64,000 bases of DNA from Paracoccus aerodenitrificans. Lineage in GTDB: Bacteria > Pseudomonadota > Alphaproteobacteria > Rhodobacterales > Rhodobacteraceae. Positions 8,405 through 17,045 of the stretch are shown piece after piece. The stretch lies in contig NZ_CP115784.1 of the NCBI RefSeq assembly GCF_027913215.1, forward strand, positions 248,001 through 312,000. Direction: 5' to 3'. How positions within the stretch are numbered: the stretch's first letter is position 1; the number at the start of each line of letters is the position of its first letter. Below the pieces are notes generated by a model. That model saw only the letters and a list, made by a program, of their open reading frames with translations. It did no database searches and was not told the origin of the DNA. The position numbers and the translations under genes are program-made.

Positions 8405-8985
8405 GCGCGGCGATCTGGACCGTCATCGGGTATTTGATCGGCTCGGTGCCGTTCGGGATTGTGATCACGCGTGCGCTTGGTCTTGGGGATCTGCGGCAGA
8501 TCGGTTCGGGCAATATCGGGGCAACTAATGTTCTGCGGACGGGCCATAAGGGAGCCGCGCTGGCGACGCTGCTGCTGGATAGCGGCAAGGGCGCGATTGC
8601 GGTTCTGCTGGCCCGACATTTCGGCGGCGATATTGCGGCGGTGCTGGCCGGAGCAGCGGCGTTTCTGGGCCATTGCTTTCCGGTCTGGCTGGGATTTCGG
8701 GGCGGCAAGGGGGTTGCGACCTTTCTGGGAACGCTGATCGCCCTGCAATGGCAGATTGGCCTTGCCGCCTGCGCGATCTGGGCTGTGGTGGCGGCAATCA
8801 GCCGGATCAGCTCGCTTTCTGCACTGATGGCAGCCGCGTTGTCGCCGTTGATGGCGGCGCTGATGGGCTGGTATCATGTGGCACTGGCCGCGCTGTTCAT
8901 GGCGGCCCTGATCTTCTGGCGGCATCGGGCGAATATCAGGCGGCTGCGCGAGGGGACCGAACCGAAGATCGGCGCAGGCCGATAA
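8401..8985 (+). CDS. plsY: Glycerol-3-phosphate acyltransferase PlsY
   Basis: A 194-residue polytopic membrane enzyme that transfers acyl groups from acyl-phosphate to glycerol 3-phosphate, the first step of phospholipid synthesis. Three family motifs are visible: GSVPFG near residue 13, GSGNIGATNVLRTG near 34-47 and GHCFPVWLGFRGGKGVAT near 90-108. The ATG overlaps the preceding stop (ATGA), so it appears to be translated with the dihydroorotase-like gene. Confidence 0.96.
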   Translation: MSAAIWTVIGYLIGSVPFGIVITRALGLGDLRQIGSGNIGATNVLRTGHKGAALATLLLDSGKGAIAVLLARHFGGDIAAVLAGAAAFLGHCFPVWLGFRGGKGVATFLGTLIALQWQIGLAACAIWAVVAAISRISSLSALMAAALSPLMAALMGWYHVALAALFMAALIFWRHRANIRRLREGTEPKIGAGR

Positions 8986-9042
8986 CGCGGGAACCTCCTT
9001 GCACATATGCAAGTTGTTTTGCTGCATATGGGGAGATCCAAG

Positions 9043-9780
9043 ATGAAATCCATGATTGCAGTGTTTGGGCTTCTTGCGGGAGCCGGTGCGGCGCTGGCAG
9101 GTGAGCCGGTTGATTACTCTGTCGGCGACCGTGAGTTTGAGGGCTATGTGGCGAAAGCCGACAGTCCCAGAGGTTCGGTCATTCTGATCCATGACTGGGA
9201 CGGGCTGACCGATTACGAAAAACAGCGTGCCGATATGCTGGCTGAGCAGGGGTATAACGCGTTTGCCGTCGATCTTTACGGGAAGGGCGTCCGGCCCAAC
9301 TCGGTTGAGGGAAATCGGGCCGAAACCCAGAAGCTTTACGATGATCGCGAAACCATGCGCAGCCTGATGACCGCAGGGCTTGAGGCTGCGGCGACTCAGG
9401 ATGTGGTGTCGCCGGTGATTGCGGGTTACTGCTTTGGCGGAGCGGTGGCTTTGGAGGTCGCGCGGCAGCAGCCCGAACAGGTGCAGGGTTATGCGATCTT
9501 TCACGGCAGTCTGGGCACGCCCGAGGGTCAGGATTACAGCGCTGCGAAAGCTCCGCTGAGGATCTATCACGGCGGTGCGGATACCGGGCCGGATATGGCG
9601 ACCTTCGCCAATTTCGTGAATGAGTTGGAGGCTGCGGGAACGCCCTATAAGGCGGAGATCTATGCCGGTGCGCCGCATGCGTTTACGGTTTTCGGATCCG
9701 ACCGTTACCGCGAGGAAGCCGATCAGCGGAGTTGGGCCGATTTTCTGGTGTTTCTTGGCGAAACCAATCCGGGGCCGTGA
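9043..9780 (+). CDS. Exported dienelactone hydrolase family protein
   Basis: A 245-residue alpha/beta hydrolase with an N-terminal signal peptide (hydrophobic segment up to ALAGEP, residues 1-20). The dienelactone hydrolase triad can be placed: nucleophile Cys in GYCFGGAVAL, Asp in GGADTGP and His in GAPHAFTVF. Such enzymes hydrolyse lactones or esters; the physiological substrate is unknown. The ATG at 9043 follows GGGAGA at a good spacing and begins the signal peptide; an in-frame ATG at 9007 would add 12 residues that do not fit a signal sequence. Confidence 0.88.
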   Translation: MKSMIAVFGLLAGAGAALAGEPVDYSVGDREFEGYVAKADSPRGSVILIHDWDGLTDYEKQRADMLAEQGYNAFAVDLYGKGVRPNSVEGNRAETQKLYDDRETMRSLMTAGLEAAATQDVVSPVIAGYCFGGAVALEVARQQPEQVQGYAIFHGSLGTPEGQDYSAAKAPLRIYHGGADTGPDMATFANFVNELEAAGTPYKAEIYAGAPHAFTVFGSDRYREEADQRSWADFLVFLGETNPGP

Positions 9781-9833
9781 TCGGCCAAGCCTCGGGTGAA
9801 GGCAGCGGCGCTTGATCCGGTGATGAGTGCGCA

Positions 9834-11144
9834 TCAGGATTCACGGAAGGCCCGGACAAAGTAATCGGTGAACGGTTTCACCAGATAACTGGCCGGGCTG
9901 CGCTCGCCTGTCTGAATATAGACCTCGACCGGCATGCCCGGAACCAAAGCCAGATCGCCAAGCCTGTCGCGCTGTTCGGCAGGAATGGCGATTTCGGCCC
10001 GATAATAGGATGTTCGCGTTGTTTCATCCATAAGCGCGTCGGCGGAAACGCGGTTCAGGACACCGTCGATTTCCGGCGTCGTGGCTGAGTTGAAGGCCGC
10101 GAGACGAAGCTTCACGCGCTGACCTGGAAAAACCTCGTCGATATGCAAAGGCAGAATGCGTGCGCCGATGACAAGCGGCCTGTCCTGAGGCACGATAGAC
10201 AGGATCGGATCGGCGGGGCGCAGGACCGAACGCCGGGCAGTGATCTGCAATTCATGCACAATCCCCGATACGGGCGCAGTGATCTCAAGCCGGTTCAGTT
10301 GCCCGGTCAGCGCACGCCTTCGCTCGGCCAGTTCCAGTTCCCGATAACCAAGATCGCGCAACGCAGCTTCGGCCTGCTCGCGCCGCTCGCTTTTCGCCTG
10401 AATCCGGGTGATCGAAATCTCTGTCTGACGGGTTTCCGCCTGCGCCTTCATCGCCAGTATCTCGCCGATGCGGCCGTCAATCGATGCAGCCTCTCGCTCA
10501 AGGGCAAGGACGCGAGACGATTGCGCCAATCCCTTTTCCAGAAGCAATCGCTGATCCGCAAGTTCTTGCGCGATCAGGTCACGTTGCAAGGTCAATGCGT
10601 CATATTGGGCCGATATTCCTTGGATCTGCGCACCGATCTGTTCAGCCTGCGCAGCAAGCTGATGAAGCGATTGTTGAAGTGTTAAGCGGCGTGTGTCGAA
10701 CAGGCTGGCCTGTCCGTCCATAAGTGACTGAAGTTCTTTGGTCCGCTCGGCAGCTTCGGTCAGGGCGGGAGGGAAGATGATCCGGTCCGCATCATCTCGC
10801 TCTGCCTCCAGCCGTCCGCGCCGGGCTAGGATTTCGTAATACTGGGCCTCGATTATTTTCAGCTCGCTGCGTAGCAAGCTGCCGTCCAGACGGATAAGCA
10901 CGTCACCCGCCTGAACGCTGGACCCGTCTCTGACATGGATGTTTTCGACGACACCCCCGTCCGGGTGCTGCACGATCTGACGCTGCTGTTCGACCTCTAT
11001 CTGTCCTGTGGCGATAACGGCACCGGAAATTCGCGCTGCCACGGCCCATGTTCCGAACCCTGCGAACAGAATAACCAACGCTGCAAGACCAAGCAGAAAA
11101 GGCCCTTGCGCAGACCATTGGCGGGCCGGCGGGGATTGCGTCAC
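9834..11144 (-). CDS. Type I secretion periplasmic adaptor (HlyD/PrtE family)
   Basis: A 436-residue membrane fusion protein with a short cytoplasmic N-terminus, one transmembrane helix (about residues 15-37), a lipoyl/barrel-sandwich half (QHPDGGVVENIHVRDGSSVQAGD), a long coiled-coil region (about 95-290) and the second beta half (ITAPVSGIVHELQI) before a C-terminal VEVYIQTGERSPASYLVKP segment typical of the HlyD/PrtE group. It bridges the inner-membrane ABC transporter and an outer-membrane TolC-like channel. It overlaps the 3' end of the ABC gene by four bases. No tolC gene or cargo is adjacent. Confidence 0.93.
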   Translation of the reverse strand: MTQSPPARQWSAQGPFLLGLAALVILFAGFGTWAVAARISGAVIATGQIEVEQQRQIVQHPDGGVVENIHVRDGSSVQAGDVLIRLDGSLLRSELKIIEAQYYEILARRGRLEAERDDADRIIFPPALTEAAERTKELQSLMDGQASLFDTRRLTLQQSLHQLAAQAEQIGAQIQGISAQYDALTLQRDLIAQELADQRLLLEKGLAQSSRVLALEREAASIDGRIGEILAMKAQAETRQTEISITRIQAKSERREQAEAALRDLGYRELELAERRRALTGQLNRLEITAPVSGIVHELQITARRSVLRPADPILSIVPQDRPLVIGARILPLHIDEVFPGQRVKLRLAAFNSATTPEIDGVLNRVSADALMDETTRTSYYRAEIAIPAEQRDRLGDLALVPGMPVEVYIQTGERSPASYLVKPFTDYFVRAFRES

Positions 11145-12877
11145 GCCGCCCCTCCGGCTGTCCTGACGCTGCGAAATTCGCTGGCGTTCCGGACGGTGCT
11201 TTGCAGCACTTCGTCACGCGGACCCAGATTGCGGATCATGCCGTTTTCCAGCACCAGAAGCAGATCGCACTCGGCAATCGCGGCTGGACGATGGGCCATG
11301 ATCACCACCGCGCCGCCCTGCGCCTTGATCTGCCTTATCGCCAGATTCAGCGCCTGCGAGCCCTCATGGTCCAGATTGGAATTCGGCTCATCCAGAACAA
11401 GCAGGACCGGTTCGGAATAGAGCGCCCGCGCCAGACCGATGCGCTGCATCTGTCCGCCTGAAAGCTGACCGCCCGCTTGCATCAGCGGCGTGTCGTAGCC
11501 CCGGGGCAGCCTCATGATCATCTCATGAGCGGCGGCAGCCGTCGCCGCCCGGACGGTACGCTGCGGATCGGGCTCATTTTCCAGCCGGGCGATGTTTTCC
11601 GCGACAGTGCCGTCGAACAGGGTAACCCGCTGCGGCAGATAGCCGATCAGGCGGCCCACCTCATCAGGGGGGAATTGATCGAGCGTTGCCCCGCCGAGGC
11701 GGATTGATCCCGCCGCAGGCCCCCATGAGCCGGTCAGCGCACGGGCAAGGCTGGATTTTCCTGAGCCGGAGGGGCCGATGACGCCGATTGCCTGACCCGG
11801 TGCCAGCGACATGGAAATACCTCGCAGAACGGGGATGCGCTGTCCCGGCGGGATGACGGCAAGCTGGCTGATCTCCAGCCCGGCCTCGGGGCGGGGCAGG
11901 GCGATCCGGGCGGGCAGTGGCGGATGCCGCGACAGCAACGCTCCAAGTCGTTTCCCGCTGTCCTGTGCACGTTGAACGAGGCCCCATTGACCGATGACGA
12001 TTTCAACCGGTTGCAGTGCGCGTCCCATGACGATTGAGGCAGCGATCATCGCGCCCGGCGTTAATTCCTGACGCAGCACCAGCCAGGCCCCGGCTGCCAG
12101 CATGGCGCTTTGCAAGAAGAGGCGGAATACCCGTGAGAACACCGTGAAAAGCTGCGCCGTATCGGCGGCTGACAACGCGTCCTGCGCCGCACTCAGTCGT
12201 TTTGCGCTCCACCGTGCAAAGCTTGCCTCGCGCATGCCGAGAGAACCGATCAATTCGCCTTCATTGCGGAACATATCGGACATGCGCTCGGCTGACTGAG
12301 CCGCAATCGAGGCGCGTTTCTGGACCCGTTTCCCACAGAACTGGTTCGCGACAGCGGCGGCGATCAGGATCGCCCCGCCCGCGGTTGCGACCGCGCCGAG
12401 CATTGGGTGGAAGATGAACACCGCTACAAGATAGACCGGGGCAAATGGCAGATCGAACAGGGCGAGACTGACCGGAGAAGCAATCGCGGTGCGGATCGCT
12501 TCGAGATCGCGCATTCCGCCCCGCGCGACGGCTTCCGAGCCGGTGGCAAGCCCGTCTTCAAGCGTCGCCGCGAAAACCCTGCGTTCCAGTCTTTGCTGAA
12601 CGCGCAGTGAGATCCGCTGCATGATCCGGCCCCGTGCCAGATCGACCATACCCATGATCGCGAACAGGAAGATCACAAGAAAAAACAGCGCAACCAGTGT
12701 TTCGACCGACCGAGAGCCCAACACGCGGTCATAGACCTGAAGCATGAAAAGCGGGCCGGTCAGCATCAAGATATTCACGGTCAGGGAAAACACCGCGACC
12801 GACATCAGCAGACCCCATGACCCGCCATATGCTGCGCGTAATTCCGCGAATCCCTTGTTGTCAGGCGAAAAGACCAT
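11141..12877 (-). CDS. Type I secretion ABC transporter/permease (PrtD family)
   Basis: A 578-residue half transporter: six-helix membrane domain (about 20-320) followed by an ATPase. Walker A is GPSGSGKSSLA, the signature is LSGGQMQRIGLARAL, Walker B is LLVLDEPNSNLD and the switch His is in IMAHRP. There is no N-terminal C39-like peptidase domain, which fits the RTX protease/lipase exporter class. The ATG at 12877 gives the usual length; the frame is open to 13006 but the extra residues are not family-like. It drives export of C-terminally signalled proteins together with the adaptor encoded next. A possible cargo is the RTX protein at 56544-57404. Confidence 0.93.
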   Translation of the reverse strand: MVFSPDNKGFAELRAAYGGSWGLLMSVAVFSLTVNILMLTGPLFMLQVYDRVLGSRSVETLVALFFLVIFLFAIMGMVDLARGRIMQRISLRVQQRLERRVFAATLEDGLATGSEAVARGGMRDLEAIRTAIASPVSLALFDLPFAPVYLVAVFIFHPMLGAVATAGGAILIAAAVANQFCGKRVQKRASIAAQSAERMSDMFRNEGELIGSLGMREASFARWSAKRLSAAQDALSAADTAQLFTVFSRVFRLFLQSAMLAAGAWLVLRQELTPGAMIAASIVMGRALQPVEIVIGQWGLVQRAQDSGKRLGALLSRHPPLPARIALPRPEAGLEISQLAVIPPGQRIPVLRGISMSLAPGQAIGVIGPSGSGKSSLARALTGSWGPAAGSIRLGGATLDQFPPDEVGRLIGYLPQRVTLFDGTVAENIARLENEPDPQRTVRAATAAAAHEMIMRLPRGYDTPLMQAGGQLSGGQMQRIGLARALYSEPVLLVLDEPNSNLDHEGSQALNLAIRQIKAQGGAVVIMAHRPAAIAECDLLLVLENGMIRNLGPRDEVLQSTVRNASEFRSVRTAGGAA

Positions 12878-12965
12878 GCAGTTCCATCCGTAATCGTCCC
12901 GAAAGCTCACTCGGCATGTCTGGATATAACGGCGAAGTCTTAGCGAATCCTTGCCACGGGAAATG

Positions 12966-13001
12966 AAAAGCGGCGCATCGCCGGTGCGTGCGCCGCTTTT
13001 T
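12966..13001 (-). terminator. Rho-independent terminator after the class A PBP gene
   Basis: An 11-bp perfect stem (AAAAGCGGCGC / GCGCCGCTTTT) closes a 13-base loop 20 bases downstream of the penicillin-binding protein stop codon. Read on the minus strand the stem ends in a T-rich run, as expected for an intrinsic terminator; it also separates this gene from the type I secretion pair downstream. Confidence 0.8.
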
Positions 13002-13020
13002 GACAAAGATCGGGCGAGGC

Positions 13021-15360
13021 TTAATTCAGCCCGTCAATGCCCCGCAATATGTCGCTCAGCGGGTCGTTTTCGGGTGTTTCAGGTGCGTTGCTGACGCCTC
13101 TGCCCGCATCGGTCGAGCGGACTGTCCGCTCGGGCGTTTGCGGGGCATTGCCCTGTGCGGGCTGTCCAAGCGCCTGTGACAGCGCATCCGCCAGCGGCTC
13201 TCCGGAACCCGCTACCAGAGGCTGGCCCGGAGGCGCTGCGGCCGAACCGCCCTGCATATTCGACAGCGCGGCACTCAGCGCTCCGGCCAGAGCATCGTCG
13301 CCACGGACCGATGGTGCGACGCCATCGCCGATCCGCGAGCCCTCGTCGCCGACAAACCGCCCAAGCGGCTGAAGCGGCTGGCCTTCGCTGATCTCGGACA
13401 TCACCGCCTGCCAGATTTCCGCAGGCAGGCCGCCTCCGGTCACGCCGGTCAGGGGGGTATTGTCGTCATAGCCCATCCAGACGCCGGTCACGAACTGATC
13501 GGTAAAGCCGATGAACCACGCATCGCGATAGGACGAGGTTGTCCCGGTCTTGCCCGCCGCATCCCGCTCACCAAGCTTGGCGCGTCCGCCAGTGCCGTTC
13601 TGGATCACCTCGCGCATCATGGTGATCAGCCCGGCAGCGGCCTGCTGAGAAATGACGCGTTGCCCCATCCCGCCGGTCTTGGCGATCATCGGGCTGTCCT
13701 CGCCGCGCACACGCAGTTCTACAACGCCGTAGGGCCGGACCGCGCGACCGCCATTTCGGATGCCCGCATAGGCGCCGGTCATCTCAAGCAAGGTCGAATC
13801 GAACACGCCCAGACCCAGAGAGGGAACATCGGGCAGATCGCTGCCCACGCCGAATTCCTCGGCAATGCGCAGGACAGAGGCCCGTCCGGCTTTTTCCTGA
13901 AGTCGGATCGTCGCCGTATTCAGAGAGCGTGAAAGCGCTGTCGTCAGCGTGACATCTCCATAAAAGCGCCGTGTATAGTTCTGCGGCGACCAGTTGCGGA
14001 TCGTCAGCGGGCCGTCATGGACGTAATCCTGCGGGGTCATCCCCTGATCGAGCGCTGCCGCATAGACAAACGGCTTGAAGCTGGAACCGGTCTGGCGCTT
14101 CGCCTGCGTTGCGCGGTTGAACACGCCCTGAACCACCGTGTCGCGACCTCCGATCATGGCGCGGACAGCACCATCGGCGGACAGAACAACCACTGCCGCT
14201 TCAGCCTTTGACCCCTCGCGGACCTTTTCATCGAAGATCCGTTTCAGTGCACGTTCGGCGGCTTGCTGAACCTCCTGATCGAACGTGGTCAGGATGGTCA
14301 CATCTTCCGTGGTCTCCGTGGTCAGGAAGCCCGGTCCCGATTCCATCAGCCAGTCAGCGAAATATCCGCCGGCGCGTGCCCGTGCTGCCTGAGACAGCAC
14401 GGCTGGATTCGCCCTTGCCTCTTCATATTCGGCATTGGTGATCCGGTCCTGTTCATGCATGAGTTGCAGCACGACGCCCGCGCGGTCCTGCGCACGCTCG
14501 ATATCCGAGGTCGGTGCGAAATAGCTTGGGGCCTTCAGAAGCCCGGCCAGCATCGCCGATTCCGCAACGGAAACGTCCGAGGCGTGTTTGTTGAAATAAC
14601 GCTCTGCCGCGGCTTCGAAACCGCGTGCACCACCGCCGAGATATGAGCGGTTCATATAGATATTGAGGATCTCGTCCTTGGTGTACTTGATCTCCATCGC
14701 GAAGGAGAACGGGACTTCCTTGACCTTCCGCCACAGCGTCGTGGCGCGGCAATCGGCCTCATATTCGGCTTCGTCTTTCCAGCGAGTCGGATCGAAGCTT
14801 TCGCCAAGGCACAGAAGCTTCGCGACCTGTTGGGTGATGGTGGAGCCGCCATTACCCTCCAGCGGACCGCGACCCTCGGTGAGGTTGATCCTGATCGCGC
14901 CTGCGATACCGCGCGGATCGATCCCGAGATGGCTGTAGAAGCGCCGATCCTCGGTTGCCACCACCGCATTGCGCAGCGAAGGCGAGATCTGGTCCGGAGA
15001 GAGCGAGCCGAATGTTTCGCCCCGCCAGGCGAACACCTCACCCTCGCGGTCCAGCATGGTGACGCCGCCCCGGGCGCGGCCATCGAACAGGGCAGAGGGT
15101 TCCGGCAGTTGCGAATAATAGAAGAAGGTCGCGACGCCGATAATCAGGAAGACGGCCAGTGCCGAAAACCAGACGGTCCGGAAGATGGTTTTCCAGATCA
15201 GGGAAAAGAAACCGCTGACACCGCGCGTTATCGCGTTGCCGCGCCTCACCGGCGCGCGACGCCCGCGCTTGCCGCGCGGCGATTTGCCGGACGGTTTGGT
15301 CGGGTTCGAATAGCGCCGTTCGGCCACCACGGGGCGGCGTTTGCGGGGAGGTTCTGCCAT
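13021..15360 (-). CDS. Class A penicillin-binding protein (PBP1A-like transglycosylase/transpeptidase)
   Basis: A 779-residue bifunctional peptidoglycan synthase. The N-terminus is very basic (about 50 residues), followed by one transmembrane helix (about 60-83). The glycosyltransferase domain has VVATEDRRFYSH, with the catalytic Glu, and GGSTITQQVAKLL. The transpeptidase domain has the SxxK motif in TGSSFKPF, SxN in SRSLN and KTGT in AAGKTGTTSSYRDAWF. A Gln/Ala/Pro-rich tail ends the protein. The ATG at 15360 is used because it directly precedes the basic region; an upstream in-frame start at 15387 is possible. It is divergent from amtB. Confidence 0.94.
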   Translation of the reverse strand: MAEPPRKRRPVVAERRYSNPTKPSGKSPRGKRGRRAPVRRGNAITRGVSGFFSLIWKTIFRTVWFSALAVFLIIGVATFFYYSQLPEPSALFDGRARGGVTMLDREGEVFAWRGETFGSLSPDQISPSLRNAVVATEDRRFYSHLGIDPRGIAGAIRINLTEGRGPLEGNGGSTITQQVAKLLCLGESFDPTRWKDEAEYEADCRATTLWRKVKEVPFSFAMEIKYTKDEILNIYMNRSYLGGGARGFEAAAERYFNKHASDVSVAESAMLAGLLKAPSYFAPTSDIERAQDRAGVVLQLMHEQDRITNAEYEEARANPAVLSQAARARAGGYFADWLMESGPGFLTTETTEDVTILTTFDQEVQQAAERALKRIFDEKVREGSKAEAAVVVLSADGAVRAMIGGRDTVVQGVFNRATQAKRQTGSSFKPFVYAAALDQGMTPQDYVHDGPLTIRNWSPQNYTRRFYGDVTLTTALSRSLNTATIRLQEKAGRASVLRIAEEFGVGSDLPDVPSLGLGVFDSTLLEMTGAYAGIRNGGRAVRPYGVVELRVRGEDSPMIAKTGGMGQRVISQQAAAGLITMMREVIQNGTGGRAKLGERDAAGKTGTTSSYRDAWFIGFTDQFVTGVWMGYDDNTPLTGVTGGGLPAEIWQAVMSEISEGQPLQPLGRFVGDEGSRIGDGVAPSVRGDDALAGALSAALSNMQGGSAAAPPGQPLVAGSGEPLADALSQALGQPAQGNAPQTPERTVRSTDAGRGVSNAPETPENDPLSDILRGIDGLN

Positions 15361-15489
15361 GCCTGTATTCCTGCGCGACCGGTTCATCCGGCCTGATTGA
15401 GAGACATCTTACACGAGGGGAAAGACAATGCGAAGTCAAATGACCTGTATGTGACCTGCCCATGATGCGGGCATTCCGGCGGTAATGCG

Positions 15490-15519
15490 CCCGAAAACCG
15501 GGCTTTGCCGGGTTTCGGG
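15490..15519. promoter_or_regulatory. Hairpin in the PBP/amtB divergent region
   Basis: An imperfect 12-bp stem (CCCGAAAACCGGG against CCGGGTTTCGGG, one mismatch or bulge) with a five-base loop lies about 110 bases upstream of amtB. No U tract follows. It could be part of the amtB leader or a DNA site; I see no clear sigma-54 or NtrC site in the surrounding 267 bases. Confidence 0.35.
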
Positions 15520-15627
15520 CCCGGTCGGGCGGTGGATTGCTTGAAGAACGGGCAGTCAGAAAGCCTCGTGGGCGGGATATCGCCTGCATTCCGGTGCGGG
15601 TGGACTGGCCCGAACAGAGGTAAACTT

Positions 15628-16968
15628 ATGCTGAGAAAACTTCCCATGATCGCAGTTGCTGCGGCGCTGACCGCGCTTCCGGCGTCTGCACAGGAGGCGG
15701 CCGTCGCGGGTGCCGCCGAGGCTCTGCCCGCTGTGAACGCGGACATTGCTTTTATCTTCAATACGCTGCTTTTCATGATCGGCGGCTTTCTGGTCATGTG
15801 GATGGCGGCAGGTTTTGCCATGCTTGAGGCAGGGCTGGTGCGCTCGAAGAACGCGACGACCCAGCTTTTCAAGAATATCTCGCTGTTTTCCATCGCAGGG
15901 GTCATGTACTGGCTGATCGGCTATAATCTGATGTATCCGGGCGATGGCTGGACCATATCCGGCATGCTCGGTCAGCTTTTCTCGCCCAAAACCATTGATC
16001 CGGTTGGCGGAGGAAATGCTGCCGACGGCTACTCTGCCGGGTCGGATTTCTTCTTTCAGCTCATGTTCTGTGCGACCACCGCGTCAATCGTGTCGGGGAC
16101 GCTGGCAGAGCGCGTGAAGCTGTGGCCGTTCATGGTGTTTACCGTGATCCTGACCGGGTTCATCTATCCGATCGAGGCGTCCTGGGAATGGGGAGCGGGC
16201 TGGCTGGATGCGCGGGGCTTCTCGGATTTCGCGGGGTCGACTCTGGTTCACGCGGCAGGCGGGTTTGCCGCGCTGGCAGGTGCTCTGGTACTGGGTCCGC
16301 GGCTTGGCAAATATCGCGCAGATGGGCGGATGCAGCCCATGCCGGGATCTAACCTGGCGCTTGCGACGCTTGGGACCTTTATCCTGTGGCTCGGCTGGTT
16401 CGGGTTTAACGGTGCATCGCAGCTTGCGATGGGCAGCGTCAGCGACGCCACCGATATCAGCCGGATTCTGGTGAACACCAACGCCGCCGCCTCGGCCGGG
16501 GTGATCGCCGCGATCATCGCGACGCAGCTTCTGTTCGGCAAGATCGACCTCACAATGGTGCTGAACGGTGCTCTGGCGGGGCTGGTCGCCATCACGGCAG
16601 AGCCGCTGACTCCGTCGATCTTCGCATCCTTATTGATCGGAGCGGTCGGAGGCGTCATTGCCGTTGTTGTCGTGCCGCTGCTGGACCGCATGAAGATCGA
16701 CGATGTTGTCGGCGCGATTCCGGTCCATCTCTGCGCCGGTATCTGGGGCACCATGATCGTTCCCGCGACCAACCCCGAGACCAGCTTCACCGTGCAGGCG
16801 CTTGGCGTTGGAGCCATCGGCGCATTCGTCTTCGTCGTCAGCTTCGCCCTCTGGGTGGTGCTGAAAGCGACAATGGGTATCCGCGTCGATGAGGATGCAG
16901 AGATCACCGGGCTGGATGTCAGTGAAATGGGGATGGAGGCCTATCCGGACTTCGTGCAGGCGAAATAA
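15628..16968 (+). CDS. amtB: Ammonium transporter
   Basis: A 446-residue Amt/MEP/Rh channel protein with a cleavable signal peptide (to ASAQEA, about residue 21) and eleven predicted membrane helices. Family features include FNTLLFMIGGFLVMWMAAGFAML, DFAGSTLVHAAGGFAALAGA, which contains one of the pore His regions, and the conserved GAIPVHLCAGIWGT near the end. It conducts ammonium across the inner membrane. The ATG at 15628 follows AGAGGT and starts the signal peptide; the open frame extends to 15505 but without family similarity. Unlike in many proteobacteria no glnK gene is adjacent. Confidence 0.95.
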   Translation: MLRKLPMIAVAAALTALPASAQEAAVAGAAEALPAVNADIAFIFNTLLFMIGGFLVMWMAAGFAMLEAGLVRSKNATTQLFKNISLFSIAGVMYWLIGYNLMYPGDGWTISGMLGQLFSPKTIDPVGGGNAADGYSAGSDFFFQLMFCATTASIVSGTLAERVKLWPFMVFTVILTGFIYPIEASWEWGAGWLDARGFSDFAGSTLVHAAGGFAALAGALVLGPRLGKYRADGRMQPMPGSNLALATLGTFILWLGWFGFNGASQLAMGSVSDATDISRILVNTNAAASAGVIAAIIATQLLFGKIDLTMVLNGALAGLVAITAEPLTPSIFASLLIGAVGGVIAVVVVPLLDRMKIDDVVGAIPVHLCAGIWGTMIVPATNPETSFTVQALGVGAIGAFVFVVSFALWVVLKATMGIRVDEDAEITGLDVSEMGMEAYPDFVQAK

Positions 16969-17014
16969 CCCAATTCTGATCATCAGGGCCGGAATTTGGC
17001 TGGCCCCTTGGAGC

Positions 17015-17036
17015 AGGCCCGGCACGCGCCGGGCCT
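17015..17036. terminator. Hairpin between convergent amtB and PepSY genes
   Basis: A perfect 9-bp GC-rich stem (AGGCCCGGC / GCCGGGCCT) with a four-base loop sits 46 bases after amtB and 10 bases before the end of the convergent PepSY gene. It lacks a T run, so as an intrinsic terminator it would be weak, but its placement between convergent genes supports that role. Confidence 0.5.
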
Positions 17037-17045
17037 GTCCTGCAT

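Noticed and set aside
8155..9834. A 559-codon minus-strand open frame opposite plsY and the dienelactone hydrolase gene
   Set aside because: Its translation is rich in Arg, His and Gln with no domain signature, and both plus-strand genes have full family motifs.
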